DNA of 64,000 nucleotides from Bacteroidia bacterium (lineage in GTDB: Bacteria; Bacteroidota; Bacteroidia; B-17B0; Aurantibacillaceae): assembly GCA_018000995.1 (NCBI GenBank), contig JAGNIU010000013.1, positions 31,100 through 95,099 on the forward strand, written 5' to 3'. This document shows positions 1-8,617 of this stretch, one piece after another. The notes below the pieces were generated by a model. The model was not told the origin of the DNA. It saw nothing but the letters and a program-made list of their open reading frames with translations, and ran no database searches. A program made the translations under genes and the position numbers. Numbering within the stretch: the stretch's first letter is position 1; each line of letters opens with the position of its first letter.

Positions 1-1427
1 GCAGCTAATTCCGAGCCATCTTCTTCTAATTTCTTAACGTAAATTTCTTTTACATTAGGATGAGCAGCAATTGCTTTATATAAAATAGGTTGTGTAAAAC
101 GTGGCTCATCACCTTCGTTATGTCCGTATTTTCTGTAACACAATACATCAATAAATACATCGCGGTGAAACGTTTGACGGAAATCCATTGCTAATTGTGA
201 AATAAAACATAAAGCTTCCACATCATCACCATTCACGTGAAACACGGGTGATAACACTACTTTAGCAATATCTGTACAATAAGTTGATGAACGAGCATCT
301 AAAAAGTTTGTTGTAAAACCAATTTGATTATTAATTACGAAGTGAATTGTTCCTCCGGTTTTATAACCATCGAGCTGACTCATCTGTAACACCTCATAAA
401 CAATACCTTGTCCGGCAATAGCAGCATCACCGTGAATTAAAACTGGACAAACTTTTGAATTATCGCCACTATATTGGTTATCAATTTTTGCACGTGAAAT
501 TCCTTCTACAACAGGACTCACAGTTTCTAAGTGAGACGGATTCGGTGTTAAACTAATGTGAACTTTATTCCCATCCTCACTTAATTTATCACTTGAATAA
601 CCCATGTGATATTTTACATCCCCATCAAATAAGGAATCCTCACTTGGTCTTCCTTCAAATTCCGTGAAAACATCCTTATAGCTTTTTTGCATGATGTTCG
701 TTAACACATTCAAACGACCACGATGCGCCATTCCAATAACATAATCACCAATGCCTAAATGAGAACCGTGTTCAATAAGAGCGGACATGCCGGGGATTAT
801 TGATTCACCACCTTCTAAAGAAAAACGTTTTTGTCCAACAAATTTGGTATGTAAATAGCTTTCGAAAACAACAGCCTGCGTTAATTTTTTAAGAATAGTA
901 CGTTTTTCGTTTGTATTGAATGAAGGAGTGTTTTTAGATTTCTCCATGCGTTCTTGAAGCCATTTAACAACTTTTGGCTCACGCATAAACATATACTCAG
1001 CGCCAATACTTCCGCAATACGTTTGCTCTAAATGCGAAATAATATCTTTCAATTTAGCAGAACCTAAACCAATTTCATTTCCTGCTTGGAAAACAGTATC
1101 TAAATCTTTCTCCGATAATCCGAAATTTTCAAGAGCCAAAGTTGGTTCATAAGTACGGCGCTGACGAACCGGATTTGTTTTTGTAAATAGATGTCCGCGC
1201 TGACGATAGCCTGCAATAAGTCCAATTACTTTAAACTCTTTTGCAATGTTCTCAGGAATACCGCCACCACTTGATTTGCTGTCGTAATTAGTGCTGGCAA
1301 ACTCAAATCCTTTAAAAAAATCGCGCCAAGAGGCATCTACTGAATTAGGGTCCTTTACATACTGCTCGAAAAGGCTTTCAATAGCAGTAACATCGCTGGT
1401 TCCTATATATGAAAATTTGTCTGTCAT
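1..1427 (-). CDS. sucA: 2-oxoglutarate dehydrogenase E1 component, partial (C-terminus off the left edge)
   Basis: This thiamine-diphosphate E1 subunit decarboxylates 2-oxoglutarate in the TCA cycle and passes the succinyl group to E2. Reverse translation from the ATG at 1427 gives about 475 residues starting MTDKFSYIGTSD. The N-terminal segment VDASWRDFFKGF is the peripheral motif that anchors E1 to the complex. Further in are YRQRGHLFTKTNPVRQRR, the GMAHRGRLNVL motif, HGDAAIAGQG and YRKYGHNEGDEPRFTQP, all characteristic of SucA. The family is usually 900 residues or more, so roughly the C-terminal half lies outside the window. A TAAATTTG promoter box lies 21 nt upstream of the start. The E3 partner lpd is also in the window, about 57 kb away. 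Confidence 0.95.
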   Translation of the reverse strand, partial: MTDKFSYIGTSDVTAIESLFEQYVKDPNSVDASWRDFFKGFEFASTNYDSKSSGGGIPENIAKEFKVIGLIAGYRQRGHLFTKTNPVRQRRTYEPTLALENFGLSEKDLDTVFQAGNEIGLGSAKLKDIISHLEQTYCGSIGAEYMFMREPKVVKWLQERMEKSKNTPSFNTNEKRTILKKLTQAVVFESYLHTKFVGQKRFSLEGGESIIPGMSALIEHGSHLGIGDYVIGMAHRGRLNVLTNIMQKSYKDVFTEFEGRPSEDSLFDGDVKYHMGYSSDKLSEDGNKVHISLTPNPSHLETVSPVVEGISRAKIDNQYSGDNSKVCPVLIHGDAAIAGQGIVYEVLQMSQLDGYKTGGTIHFVINNQIGFTTNFLDARSSTYCTDIAKVVLSPVFHVNGDDVEALCFISQLAMDFRQTFHRDVFIDVLCYRKYGHNEGDEPRFTQPILYKAIAAHPNVKEIYVKKLEEDGSELA

Positions 1428-1448
1428 AAAGAATCAAAAAGTAAAGCA

Positions 1449-1456
1449 CAAATTTA
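1449..1456 (-). promoter_or_regulatory. -7 promoter box of sucA
   Basis: Read on the minus strand this is TAAATTTG, an exact match to the Bacteroidota -7 consensus TAnnTTTG, 21 nt upstream of the sucA ATG. It lies only 22 nt from an oppositely directed box serving the next gene, so the two promoters share their upstream elements. Confidence 0.6.
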
Positions 1457-1478
1457 GCACTTTAATAGGAATTTCTTG

Positions 1479-1486
1479 TATTTTTG
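1479..1486 (+). promoter_or_regulatory. -7 promoter box for the SPOR-like gene
   Basis: The sequence is TATTTTTG, an exact TAnnTTTG match, ending 4 nt before the GTG start at 1491. Transcription would begin at or next to the start codon, so the message may be leaderless. Confidence 0.55.
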
Positions 1487-1490
1487 TAGA

Positions 1491-1889
1491 GTGAATAAAG
1501 CGCTTGTTTTTACATATTTACTGCTTATTTCCTTTATAGGTTTAGCCCAGGAAAACCCAAATACGGGTCAAATGCAAACCGATTTAAAGGTGAAGCAATT
1601 AATGGATAAAAAAGCCTCTTATAACCGCTTAAATAATGGCGAATATGATGGTTTCCGCATTAAAATTCATTTTGGAGTAGATAGAATTAAAGCGCGTGAA
1701 ATAAAGTCGAAATTTGCTGCTAAATTTCAAGATTATACGCCTTATGAGGATTACGATCAGCCTAATTTTATAATTGTGGTTGGCGATTTCAGAACTAAGT
1801 TAGAAGCTTTTGAAGCCCTTAAAAAAGTACAAATAGAATTCCCCAACAGCTTTATTATTAAAAGCAAAATAAAACCGATGAAGGTTTAA
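1491..1889 (+). CDS. Small secreted SPOR-like protein
   Basis: This is a protein of about 132 residues that starts at a GTG, followed by a signal peptide (NKALVFTYLLLISFIGLAQ, cleavage probably after LA). The mature part holds two similar halves, GFRIKIHFGVDRIKAREIK and NFIIVVGDFRTKLEAFEAL, with the beta-alpha-beta spacing and the VGDF signature of a SPOR (septal peptidoglycan-binding) domain. SPOR domains bind denuded glycan at division sites; that role is inferred here. An upstream in-frame non-ATG codon at 1476 overlaps the promoter box, so GTG at 1491 is preferred. It ends 6 nt before the next gene, probably in one transcript. Confidence 0.7.
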   Translation: MNKALVFTYLLLISFIGLAQENPNTGQMQTDLKVKQLMDKKASYNRLNNGEYDGFRIKIHFGVDRIKAREIKSKFAAKFQDYTPYEDYDQPNFIIVVGDFRTKLEAFEALKKVQIEFPNSFIIKSKIKPMKV

Positions 1890-1895
1890 AACGCG

Positions 1896-3425
1896 ATGAA
1901 AGTTAGTATCATAGGCGCGGGCATGTCGGGTTTAACTGCAGGATGCTATCTTCAACAAAACGGTTTTGAAACAGAAATTTTCGAAAAACATGCTATTCCC
2001 GGAGGACTTTGCACCAGTTGGCATAAGAATGGCTATACCATTGATGGTTGCATTCATTGGATTTTAGGAAGTGATGAAGGAAGTTCGTTCAACAAAATGT
2101 GGACTGAAATTCTCGATATGAAAAAAATCGAGTTTGTGAATCATGATATCCGCATTGAAGTTGAAGTAAAGAACACGAAAGACAGACACGGTAGTAATGT
2201 GTTTAAATTGTACACTAATTTAGATCAGCTTCATAAGTATTTATTGGATTTATCGCCTGAAGACAAAAAACCGATTGATGAATTAATCAAATCGATGCGC
2301 ATTATGCAGAAGTTTGATTTACCTCCGGTAATGGATGAATTACCATTCTTTCAATCCATGATTCGCGGGATAAAAATGACGCGCTACTTGGAATTTTTAT
2401 ATTGGTTTTTGAAATTAAAAAATGAAACGAATTATACGTTTGCTAAAAAATTAAAGAGTCCGTTTTTACGCGAGAGTTTTGAATTATTGTATGATGGAAA
2501 CGAAGTAAATATTTTAGTAGTAACCATGCCACTCTCTTGCTTCGATAAAAAAAGTGCGGGTTATCCGGTTGGCGGCTCATTAGAGTTTGCTAAAAAAGTG
2601 GAGCAAAGTTATTTAGAATTAGGAGGGAAAATTCATTACAAAACACCCGTTAAAAAAATACTGGTTGAAGGTGATACTGCCAAAGGTTTATTGGTGAGAA
2701 ATGATGTGAAACATTATTCAGATATAATTTTATCGGCAAGCGATTGGCATTTCACGGTCTTTGATTTGTTAGATGGAAAATTCACAAACAATCACATGCT
2801 CGAATTACGCGACCTTAAAAAATTGGAAGTGTTTTATTCGATTGTGCATTTAGGTTTTGGAATTAATGCCGATTTAAAAGACCAACCACATTTTTCGCGA
2901 TACCCATTAAAAACAGATTTAATTTTACCCGACGGCACAAAATATGACCGATTAGAAGTTCACGTTTACAATTACGATAGAACGATGGCACCTCCCGGAA
3001 AAAGTGCTGTTGTAGTTAGTTTTTACACTAAGAATGGAGATTGGTGGTTAGATTTAAGAAAAAATAATCGTCCCGAATACCGCAAAGTAAAAAAAGAATT
3101 TACCGAGAAAATTATCGATTTATTAGATGAACGATTAGGCGGCATAAAAGATAAATTAGAGATGAGCGACATGGCCACGCCTGCCACCGTTTACCGTTAC
3201 ACCAATAATTGGAAAGGCAGTACACAAGGCTGGCTACCCGGAAAATATTTATTGGCGCCAAGTCCTGTTGGATTTCTTTTACCTGGGTTAAAAAACTTTT
3301 ATTTCAGCAGCCATTGGAACCAACCCGGCGGAGGTTTGCCTATTGCTATTAAAACCGGGCGCGATGTAACGAAAGCCATTTGCAAAGCCACCGGAAAAAA
3401 GTTCATCACCATCAAAAAAGTTTAA
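1896..3425 (+). CDS. Phytoene desaturase/retinol saturase-family FAD oxidoreductase
   Basis: The 509-residue protein opens with a Rossmann FAD-binding motif (VSIIGAGMSGLTAG, residues 3-16), an acidic end to strand 2 (EIFEKHAIPGGLCTSW) and a second FAD contact near the C-terminus (GGGLPIAIKTGRDVTKAI). This layout is that of the CrtI/CrtN and all-trans-retinol 13,14-reductase superfamily, which desaturates or saturates isoprenoid chains. No crtB, crtE or other carotenoid gene is adjacent, so the substrate is unknown. The gene starts 6 nt after the SPOR-like gene and is probably co-transcribed with it. Confidence 0.8.
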   Translation: MKVSIIGAGMSGLTAGCYLQQNGFETEIFEKHAIPGGLCTSWHKNGYTIDGCIHWILGSDEGSSFNKMWTEILDMKKIEFVNHDIRIEVEVKNTKDRHGSNVFKLYTNLDQLHKYLLDLSPEDKKPIDELIKSMRIMQKFDLPPVMDELPFFQSMIRGIKMTRYLEFLYWFLKLKNETNYTFAKKLKSPFLRESFELLYDGNEVNILVVTMPLSCFDKKSAGYPVGGSLEFAKKVEQSYLELGGKIHYKTPVKKILVEGDTAKGLLVRNDVKHYSDIILSASDWHFTVFDLLDGKFTNNHMLELRDLKKLEVFYSIVHLGFGINADLKDQPHFSRYPLKTDLILPDGTKYDRLEVHVYNYDRTMAPPGKSAVVVSFYTKNGDWWLDLRKNNRPEYRKVKKEFTEKIIDLLDERLGGIKDKLEMSDMATPATVYRYTNNWKGSTQGWLPGKYLLAPSPVGFLLPGLKNFYFSSHWNQPGGGLPIAIKTGRDVTKAICKATGKKFITIKKV

Positions 3426-3462
3426 GCTGCTCAAGCCTTTATTATTCGTAAATTAGCAGAAC

Positions 3463-5166
3463 ATGCTAAGAAAGATTTTCAGGATAGTATTCAGAAGTTT
3501 TTTAGTCTTTATTTTTTTATTGATTGGCTTTGCTATTTATTTTGTAATCGCCATTCAAATTCCAGAACCAAAAATTACAGATAATTCCGCCTTAACCAAA
3601 GAACGCGTTCAACGCTCTGAAAATTTCTATACTGTAGGAAATAGTTGGTTGAAGAAAAGCGAAAGTGGTTTGTGGGAATTGTATGTAGAAGGTGATGCGT
3701 TTGAAAGAGGCGCAGCAAACGGACATTTAACAAAAGAGTTGGCGCAATTTCAGGAAGATGCTTTCATTCATCAAATACAAATTTTGATTCCTGATTTAAA
3801 CTATTTAAAATTTCTAAAATATTTCGTCGCCTACTTTAATCGTCATTTACCTGATAACATAACAGAAGAATATAAAGAAGAGATTTATGGTATCTCGCGT
3901 TTTGCCTCTGATAAATATGATTTTGTTGGTCCGAAATACCACCGCATTTTAAATTATCATGGTGCTCACGATATTGGTCATGCCTTGCAAGATAAAAATA
4001 TGACCGTTGGTTGCACATCGTTTGGCGTATGGAATGATAAGAGTGCTGATGGAGAATTACTAATTGCCCGCAACTTTGATTTTTTTAGTGGTGATGAATT
4101 TGCACAGAATAAAATTGTACAATTCACCAATCCAAAACTCGGTTATAAATTTGCCACGATAACATGGGCCGGATTTATTGGCGCTGCCAGTGGGATGAAT
4201 GAAAAAGGAATTACGGTTACAATTAACGCTGCTAAAAGTGAAATTCCAACTGATGCCGCAACACCGATTGCGCTTTTAGCAAGAGAAATTTTGCAATACG
4301 CTAAAAATATAAATGAAGCTATTGCCATTGCTAAAAAAAGAAATGTGTTTGTATCGGAAAGCATTTTAATTGGAAGTGCAACTGATAACAAAGCCATTAT
4401 CATTGAGAAAACACCATCCGCAATAGATGTGTATGATGCGGGAAGTAATGAAATAACTTGTTCTAATCATTATCAGGGAAAAGAATTTTCGAACACTTTA
4501 AGTAATTTGAAAAATTTAAATGAAAGCTCTTCTCTATACCGTAAAATAAGATTGAAGCAATTATTAAATGAAGAAAAGAAAATAGACTATGAAGATGCTG
4601 CTGATATTTTAAGAGATCAAAAAGGTATTAACGATAAAAACATTGGTCTGGGAAATGAAAAAGCCATGAACCAATTAATAGCGCATCACGGCGTAATTTT
4701 TAAACCAAAAAGCGGATTAATGTGGGTATCTACCGCTCCGTATCAATGCGGTGAATTTGTGTGTTACGATTTAAATAAAGTGTTTAAAGAGTATACCAAA
4801 CTCACAGAAGATGAAGAAATTATTTCAGATTCTTTAACCATTCCTGCCGATGAATTTTTGAAAAGCGAAGATTATAAGCAGTTTGTGAAATTCAAGAATT
4901 TAAAATACTACATTCAATATATCACAAAAGCACCCGGTTATATTTATCTCAGCGGTAAACTTGAAAACGCTTTTGTTGAAAGTAATCCGCAAAGCTATTA
5001 CACTTACCAAATTTTAGGAGATTACTTTAAATCCAAATACAATTACCAAGCTGCATTTAACTATTACAAAAAAGCTTTAGTCAAAGAAATCGCCTCTGTA
5101 AAAGAGGAAAATCAGATTAAAAAGGACATGATGAAGTGCTTTAACAGTTTAAATATGCATAAGTAA
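3463..5166 (+). CDS. C45-type acyltransferase/peptidase (Ntn hydrolase), membrane-anchored, with C-terminal TPR-like tail
   Basis: The 567-residue protein has an N-terminal membrane anchor (about residues 10-32). A C45 hallmark follows near residues 76-90 (EGDAFERGAANGHL), then TVGCTSFGVW, in which Cys184 should become the N-terminal nucleophile after self-cleavage, and LLIARNFDF. Relatives include penicillin acyl-CoA:isopenicillin N acyltransferase, bile-salt hydrolase-like enzymes and acid ceramidase-like amidases, which act on amide bonds. The last 60 or so residues contain one TPR-like helix pair (YYTYQILGDYFKSKYNYQAA). The substrate is unknown. If the anchor holds, the catalytic domain is periplasmic. 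It follows the CrtI-like gene after 37 nt. Confidence 0.8.
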   Translation: MLRKIFRIVFRSFLVFIFLLIGFAIYFVIAIQIPEPKITDNSALTKERVQRSENFYTVGNSWLKKSESGLWELYVEGDAFERGAANGHLTKELAQFQEDAFIHQIQILIPDLNYLKFLKYFVAYFNRHLPDNITEEYKEEIYGISRFASDKYDFVGPKYHRILNYHGAHDIGHALQDKNMTVGCTSFGVWNDKSADGELLIARNFDFFSGDEFAQNKIVQFTNPKLGYKFATITWAGFIGAASGMNEKGITVTINAAKSEIPTDAATPIALLAREILQYAKNINEAIAIAKKRNVFVSESILIGSATDNKAIIIEKTPSAIDVYDAGSNEITCSNHYQGKEFSNTLSNLKNLNESSSLYRKIRLKQLLNEEKKIDYEDAADILRDQKGINDKNIGLGNEKAMNQLIAHHGVIFKPKSGLMWVSTAPYQCGEFVCYDLNKVFKEYTKLTEDEEIISDSLTIPADEFLKSEDYKQFVKFKNLKYYIQYITKAPGYIYLSGKLENAFVESNPQSYYTYQILGDYFKSKYNYQAAFNYYKKALVKEIASVKEENQIKKDMMKCFNSLNMHK

Positions 5167-5186
5167 TAAAAATTTCGTCTTTGCTT

Positions 5187-5219
5187 TTTGATAATCCGAC
5201 TAATACTTTATTATCTTTG
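5187..5219 (+). promoter_or_regulatory. Complete Bacteroidota promoter (-33 TTTG, -7 TATCTTTG)
   Basis: TTTG at 5187-5190 and TATCTTTG at 5212-5219 are separated by 21 nt. Both the motifs and the spacing match the housekeeping promoter of this phylum. The predicted 5' leader of the T9SS cargo gene is about 30 nt. Confidence 0.65.
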
Positions 5220-5255
5220 AGTTAAAATTTACACCTTTTCATAAATAAAAACACC

Positions 5256-7238
5256 ATGAAGTATTACTACAAAAAATTATTCATTGCTTTTTTATCCTTT
5301 AGTCTTTGTACTAATTTATTAAAAGCACAGGTATTTCCTGAATCTTTCGAAGGCAGTTTCCCTCCTACAGGATGGGTTATGTTTGACAATGGTGTTGGAA
5401 CTGTTGAATCTTGGACAACTACTGCAACAGCACATACAGGAACTCAAGCCGCTTACATTCAATATGAAAATGTAACCGCCGGTACAGCCGAAGATTGGCT
5501 GGTATCTCCTCTAGCGGCTATTTCAGCTACAGCAAATATTTTATCATTTTGGGAAAGGGAAAGCTATACAACCAATTGGGGAAGTGTTTACAGCATCTTA
5601 GTTTCAACTTCTTCACAAACTAATATTGGCACTTTTACAACTGTAGCAACCTATTCTGAAACAACTGTAAACCCATTAGTGTACAGAAATCGCTTAATAA
5701 ATCTAAGCGCTTATAATGGGCAAAATATTTATATCGCGTTTAAAATGCAGAATGATGACGGCGATGATTGGTTTCTTGACAATATTCAATTAAGTGGCGG
5801 ATGCGTTACTCCACCGTCAGCTGGGTTAATTACAGGAACTGCTAATACTGTTTACGGCAATACCAATCAATATACTGTTACACCAATAACAGGAAACCTT
5901 CAATGGCTTAGCGGACCTTCTGCAAGTGGTCCGTGGACCGCCATAGCCGGTGCTACAAATACACCTCAAAATATTCAAGCTACAATGGGTGGAACAATGT
6001 ATTTAACGGTTGTTGCAAGTTCAACAGTTGGTGGTTGTGTTAACGATACAAGTAATGTGCCTTTTGCAGTTAGTGTTTTCTTTCCGGGAGATAATACCTG
6101 CACCTCTGCTTCTTTGAGCATAGGCCCATCAACAACTTATTACGGCTTTTTTGGCGCATCAGTACAAACCGGAGAAGTTCAGCCTCCTGCGGGAACTTGT
6201 ACCAGTCAGCAAACCTGGTGTAACAATACTTTACATAATACAAGATGGTTTAATTTTACTGCTCCCGCATCAGGACATGTAATTATCCAAACACCTGATT
6301 TTGATACGCAAATAGCTGTTTGGAAAGCAAGCGCTTGTTCTGATCTTTTAAGTTCTTCAACAGCAACATTTGTTTGTGCTAACGACGATGACCCTAATTA
6401 CATTACCAATGGCGGAGATCAATTTTCGTCTTATTTACATGCAGGCTGTTTAACTCCGGGACTTGTTTACTATTTGCAAGTAGATGGTTATGCTGCAGCA
6501 ACAGCAGGAGATTCAACCCGTATTATTATCACAGACGGGGCTACTCCACTTGACCCATCCTTCACAGGTTTAAGTAGCAATTATTGTTTACCCGGCGCAA
6601 GCTCTTCTCCATTAACAGCTGCTAGTAGTGGTGGATTTATCACTTTAAATTCAAGCACCATTACCATTGCGGCATTTAATCCTGTCACAGCAGGCGTTGG
6701 TACACATACAGTGCATCATACCGTTAGTGGCTGCAAAACAAATTCGGTTGTTATTGTTGTTAATTCACCATCAGTTAATGCTGCATCAAGTTCAAGTTTA
6801 TTATGTACAGGGCAATCAGCCACGCTTACTGCAACTGGCGCTACAACTTATTCATGGAGCACAGCATCTACGGGAACAGCAATTACGATTAGTCCAAGTG
6901 TCACTACAACTTATTCAGTTACCGGAACAACAGGTAGTTGTAGTACCACCACAGCTTTTACCCAATCGGTTTCAGCTTGTACGGGCTCAAATGAAATTTC
7001 ATCTACAGATTTAGGATTGAATGTTTATCCCAACCCAAACACAGGTTTATTTACTGTAAATGCAGAACAAATAATTGATGAGATTATAGTGACAGATTTA
7101 CTTGGGAAAAAAGTTTATAACCTAAAACCTTTATCTAAAACTGTTGTCGTTGATATAAAAATCCTTAATCAGGGTGTTTATTTTGTATCTGTAAAACACG
7201 ACTCACAAATAACTACTGTTAAGGTGATTAAAGACTAA
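5256..7238 (+). CDS. T9SS type A sorting-domain protein with choice-of-anchor J domain
   Basis: This is a 660-residue secreted protein. A signal peptide (LFIAFLSFSLCTNLLKAQ) precedes a jelly-roll domain of the choice-of-anchor J/cleaved-adhesin type (about residues 28-180, FPESFEGSFPPTGW through GDDWFLDNIQLSG). A middle region of Ser/Thr-rich Ig-like segments includes a domain with FDTQIAVWKASACSDLLSS typical of pre-peptidase or carbohydrate-binding modules. The C-terminus (LNVYPNPNTGLFTVN to the end) is a classic type A sorting signal. It is therefore exported by Sec, moved across the outer membrane by T9SS and attached to the surface or released. No catalytic motif is visible; an adhesive role is inferred. 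Confidence 0.85.
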   Translation: MKYYYKKLFIAFLSFSLCTNLLKAQVFPESFEGSFPPTGWVMFDNGVGTVESWTTTATAHTGTQAAYIQYENVTAGTAEDWLVSPLAAISATANILSFWERESYTTNWGSVYSILVSTSSQTNIGTFTTVATYSETTVNPLVYRNRLINLSAYNGQNIYIAFKMQNDDGDDWFLDNIQLSGGCVTPPSAGLITGTANTVYGNTNQYTVTPITGNLQWLSGPSASGPWTAIAGATNTPQNIQATMGGTMYLTVVASSTVGGCVNDTSNVPFAVSVFFPGDNTCTSASLSIGPSTTYYGFFGASVQTGEVQPPAGTCTSQQTWCNNTLHNTRWFNFTAPASGHVIIQTPDFDTQIAVWKASACSDLLSSSTATFVCANDDDPNYITNGGDQFSSYLHAGCLTPGLVYYLQVDGYAAATAGDSTRIIITDGATPLDPSFTGLSSNYCLPGASSSPLTAASSGGFITLNSSTITIAAFNPVTAGVGTHTVHHTVSGCKTNSVVIVVNSPSVNAASSSSLLCTGQSATLTATGATTYSWSTASTGTAITISPSVTTTYSVTGTTGSCSTTTAFTQSVSACTGSNEISSTDLGLNVYPNPNTGLFTVNAEQIIDEIIVTDLLGKKVYNLKPLSKTVVVDIKILNQGVYFVSVKHDSQITTVKVIKD

Positions 7239-7253
7239 AAGCACGCTATTTAT

Positions 7254-7289
7254 AAAAAGCCGTTACGCAATAGTGTGGCGGCTTTTTTA
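7254..7289 (+). terminator. Rho-independent terminator
   Basis: A long stem begins AAAAAGCCG and closes CGGCTTTTTT. G-U pairs extend it inward to a small AATA loop, and a T run follows. It lies just after the T9SS cargo stop codon. Confidence 0.8.
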
Positions 7290-7321
7290 TTGTTATATAT
7301 TTTACTAATTTGCCGTTTAGA

Positions 7322-8617
7322 ATGTCTATCCCAGTAATAGAAAAAGGTACCCAACAGGAAATAACATTGTTTCAGGAAAAAAAGCTGAAAGAGCTGTTGA
7401 CCTATACTCTTTCTAATTCTACTTATTACAAAAATTTATTTAAAGCAAATGGCATTGCTGTGAATTCAATAAATACAATTGAAGATCTTGTTAAGGTTCC
7501 AGTAACAACAAAAGATGATTTATATAAGTTTAATAAAGATTTTATTTGTGTTTCTCCCAATAAAATAATTGATTACGTAACTACAAGCGGAACATTAGGC
7601 GACCCATTAACTTTTGCGCTTACGAATAATGATTTAGAACGTTTAGCGTATAACGAAATTATTTCTTTGGCTTGTACAGGAGCAACAAGTGATGATGTTT
7701 TTCAATTAATGACAACCCTGGATCGTCGTTTTATGGCGGGACTTGCTTATTTTTTAGGCATTAAACAAATGGGCGCCGGCGTTATTAGAGTTGGTAATGG
7801 CATGCCGGAATTTCAATGGGACACAATTAAAAGATTAACTCCCACTATCGCCATTGCAGTTCCATCATTTGTTTTAAAACTAATTGAGTTTGCTGAACAA
7901 AATAATATCGATTACAAAAATTGTTCTATCAAAAAAATAGTTTGTATTGGTGAGAGTTTACGAAACGAAGATTTCTCCTTAAACACTTTAGGAAAACGCA
8001 TTAAAGAAAAATGGGATGTAGAATTATACAGCACTTATGCTTCTACAGAGATGGGCGCTGCATTTACAGAATGTAAAGCCGGAAAAGGCGGACATCACCA
8101 TCCTGAATTATTAATTGTAGAATTACTTGATGAAACAAATAAACCCGTAAAAAACGGCGAGCCAGGTGAATTAACTGTAACTACACTAGGTGTTGAAGGC
8201 ATGCCTTTGTTACGTTTTAAAACCGGTGATGTTTGCATTGCTCATACAGAACCCTGCTCGTGCGGCAGAACCACTATGCGTTTGAGTCCGATTTTAGGAC
8301 GTAAACAGCAAATGATAAAATTTAAGGGTACAAGTTTATATCCGCCATCGTTGTATGATATTTTAAACCACGTTCCTTATATTAAAAACTATATTGTTGA
8401 AGTGCATACTAACGATATTGATACTGATGAAATCAGCATAACTATTGGTGTTATTAATCCGCCGCAAAATTTTGAGAAAGAATTAAAAGATCATTTCAGA
8501 GCTAAATTACGCGTAGCGCCAAATATTAAAACAGATACACCCGAAAATATTACTAAAATTCAATTTCCGGAAATGAGTCGTAAACCTATTACGTTTTTTG
8601 ACAGGAGAAAAAAATGA
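7322..8617 (+). CDS. Phenylacetate-CoA ligase-family adenylate-forming enzyme (PaaK-like)
   Basis: This 431-residue acyl-adenylate enzyme matches PaaK-type ligases. It has the P-loop-like TTSGTLGDPLTFALT, the adenylate motif YSTYASTEMGAAFTEC and GMPLLRFKTGDVC followed by the CSCGRT segment, with a C-terminal lid (KFKGTSLYPPSLYDIL). PaaK converts aryl acids to CoA thioesters using ATP. No phenylacetate-degradation cluster is adjacent, so the acid may be another aryl or acyl compound. The ATG at 7322 is chosen because an in-frame TTG at 7310 sits inside a TAATTTG promoter-like box. Its 3' end overlaps the WG-repeat gene by 4 nt, which points to translational coupling. Confidence 0.8.
   Translation: MSIPVIEKGTQQEITLFQEKKLKELLTYTLSNSTYYKNLFKANGIAVNSINTIEDLVKVPVTTKDDLYKFNKDFICVSPNKIIDYVTTSGTLGDPLTFALTNNDLERLAYNEIISLACTGATSDDVFQLMTTLDRRFMAGLAYFLGIKQMGAGVIRVGNGMPEFQWDTIKRLTPTIAIAVPSFVLKLIEFAEQNNIDYKNCSIKKIVCIGESLRNEDFSLNTLGKRIKEKWDVELYSTYASTEMGAAFTECKAGKGGHHHPELLIVELLDETNKPVKNGEPGELTVTTLGVEGMPLLRFKTGDVCIAHTEPCSCGRTTMRLSPILGRKQQMIKFKGTSLYPPSLYDILNHVPYIKNYIVEVHTNDIDTDEISITIGVINPPQNFEKELKDHFRAKLRVAPNIKTDTPENITKIQFPEMSRKPITFFDRRKK

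Noticed and set aside
1291..1494. Plus-strand open frame near the sucA start
   Set aside because: It overlaps sucA on the opposite strand, where coding evidence is strong, and crosses the divergent promoter region.
4143..4403. Hydrophobic minus-strand frame opposite the C45 gene
   Set aside because: Hydrophobicity arises from the complement of Asn/Lys/Ala-rich codons. There is no independent support.
6667..7014. Plus-strand open frame inside the T9SS cargo gene, giving a Gln/Leu-rich product
   Set aside because: It is the other frame of a Ser/Thr-rich repeat region. The composition is artificial and there is no ribosome-binding or promoter support.
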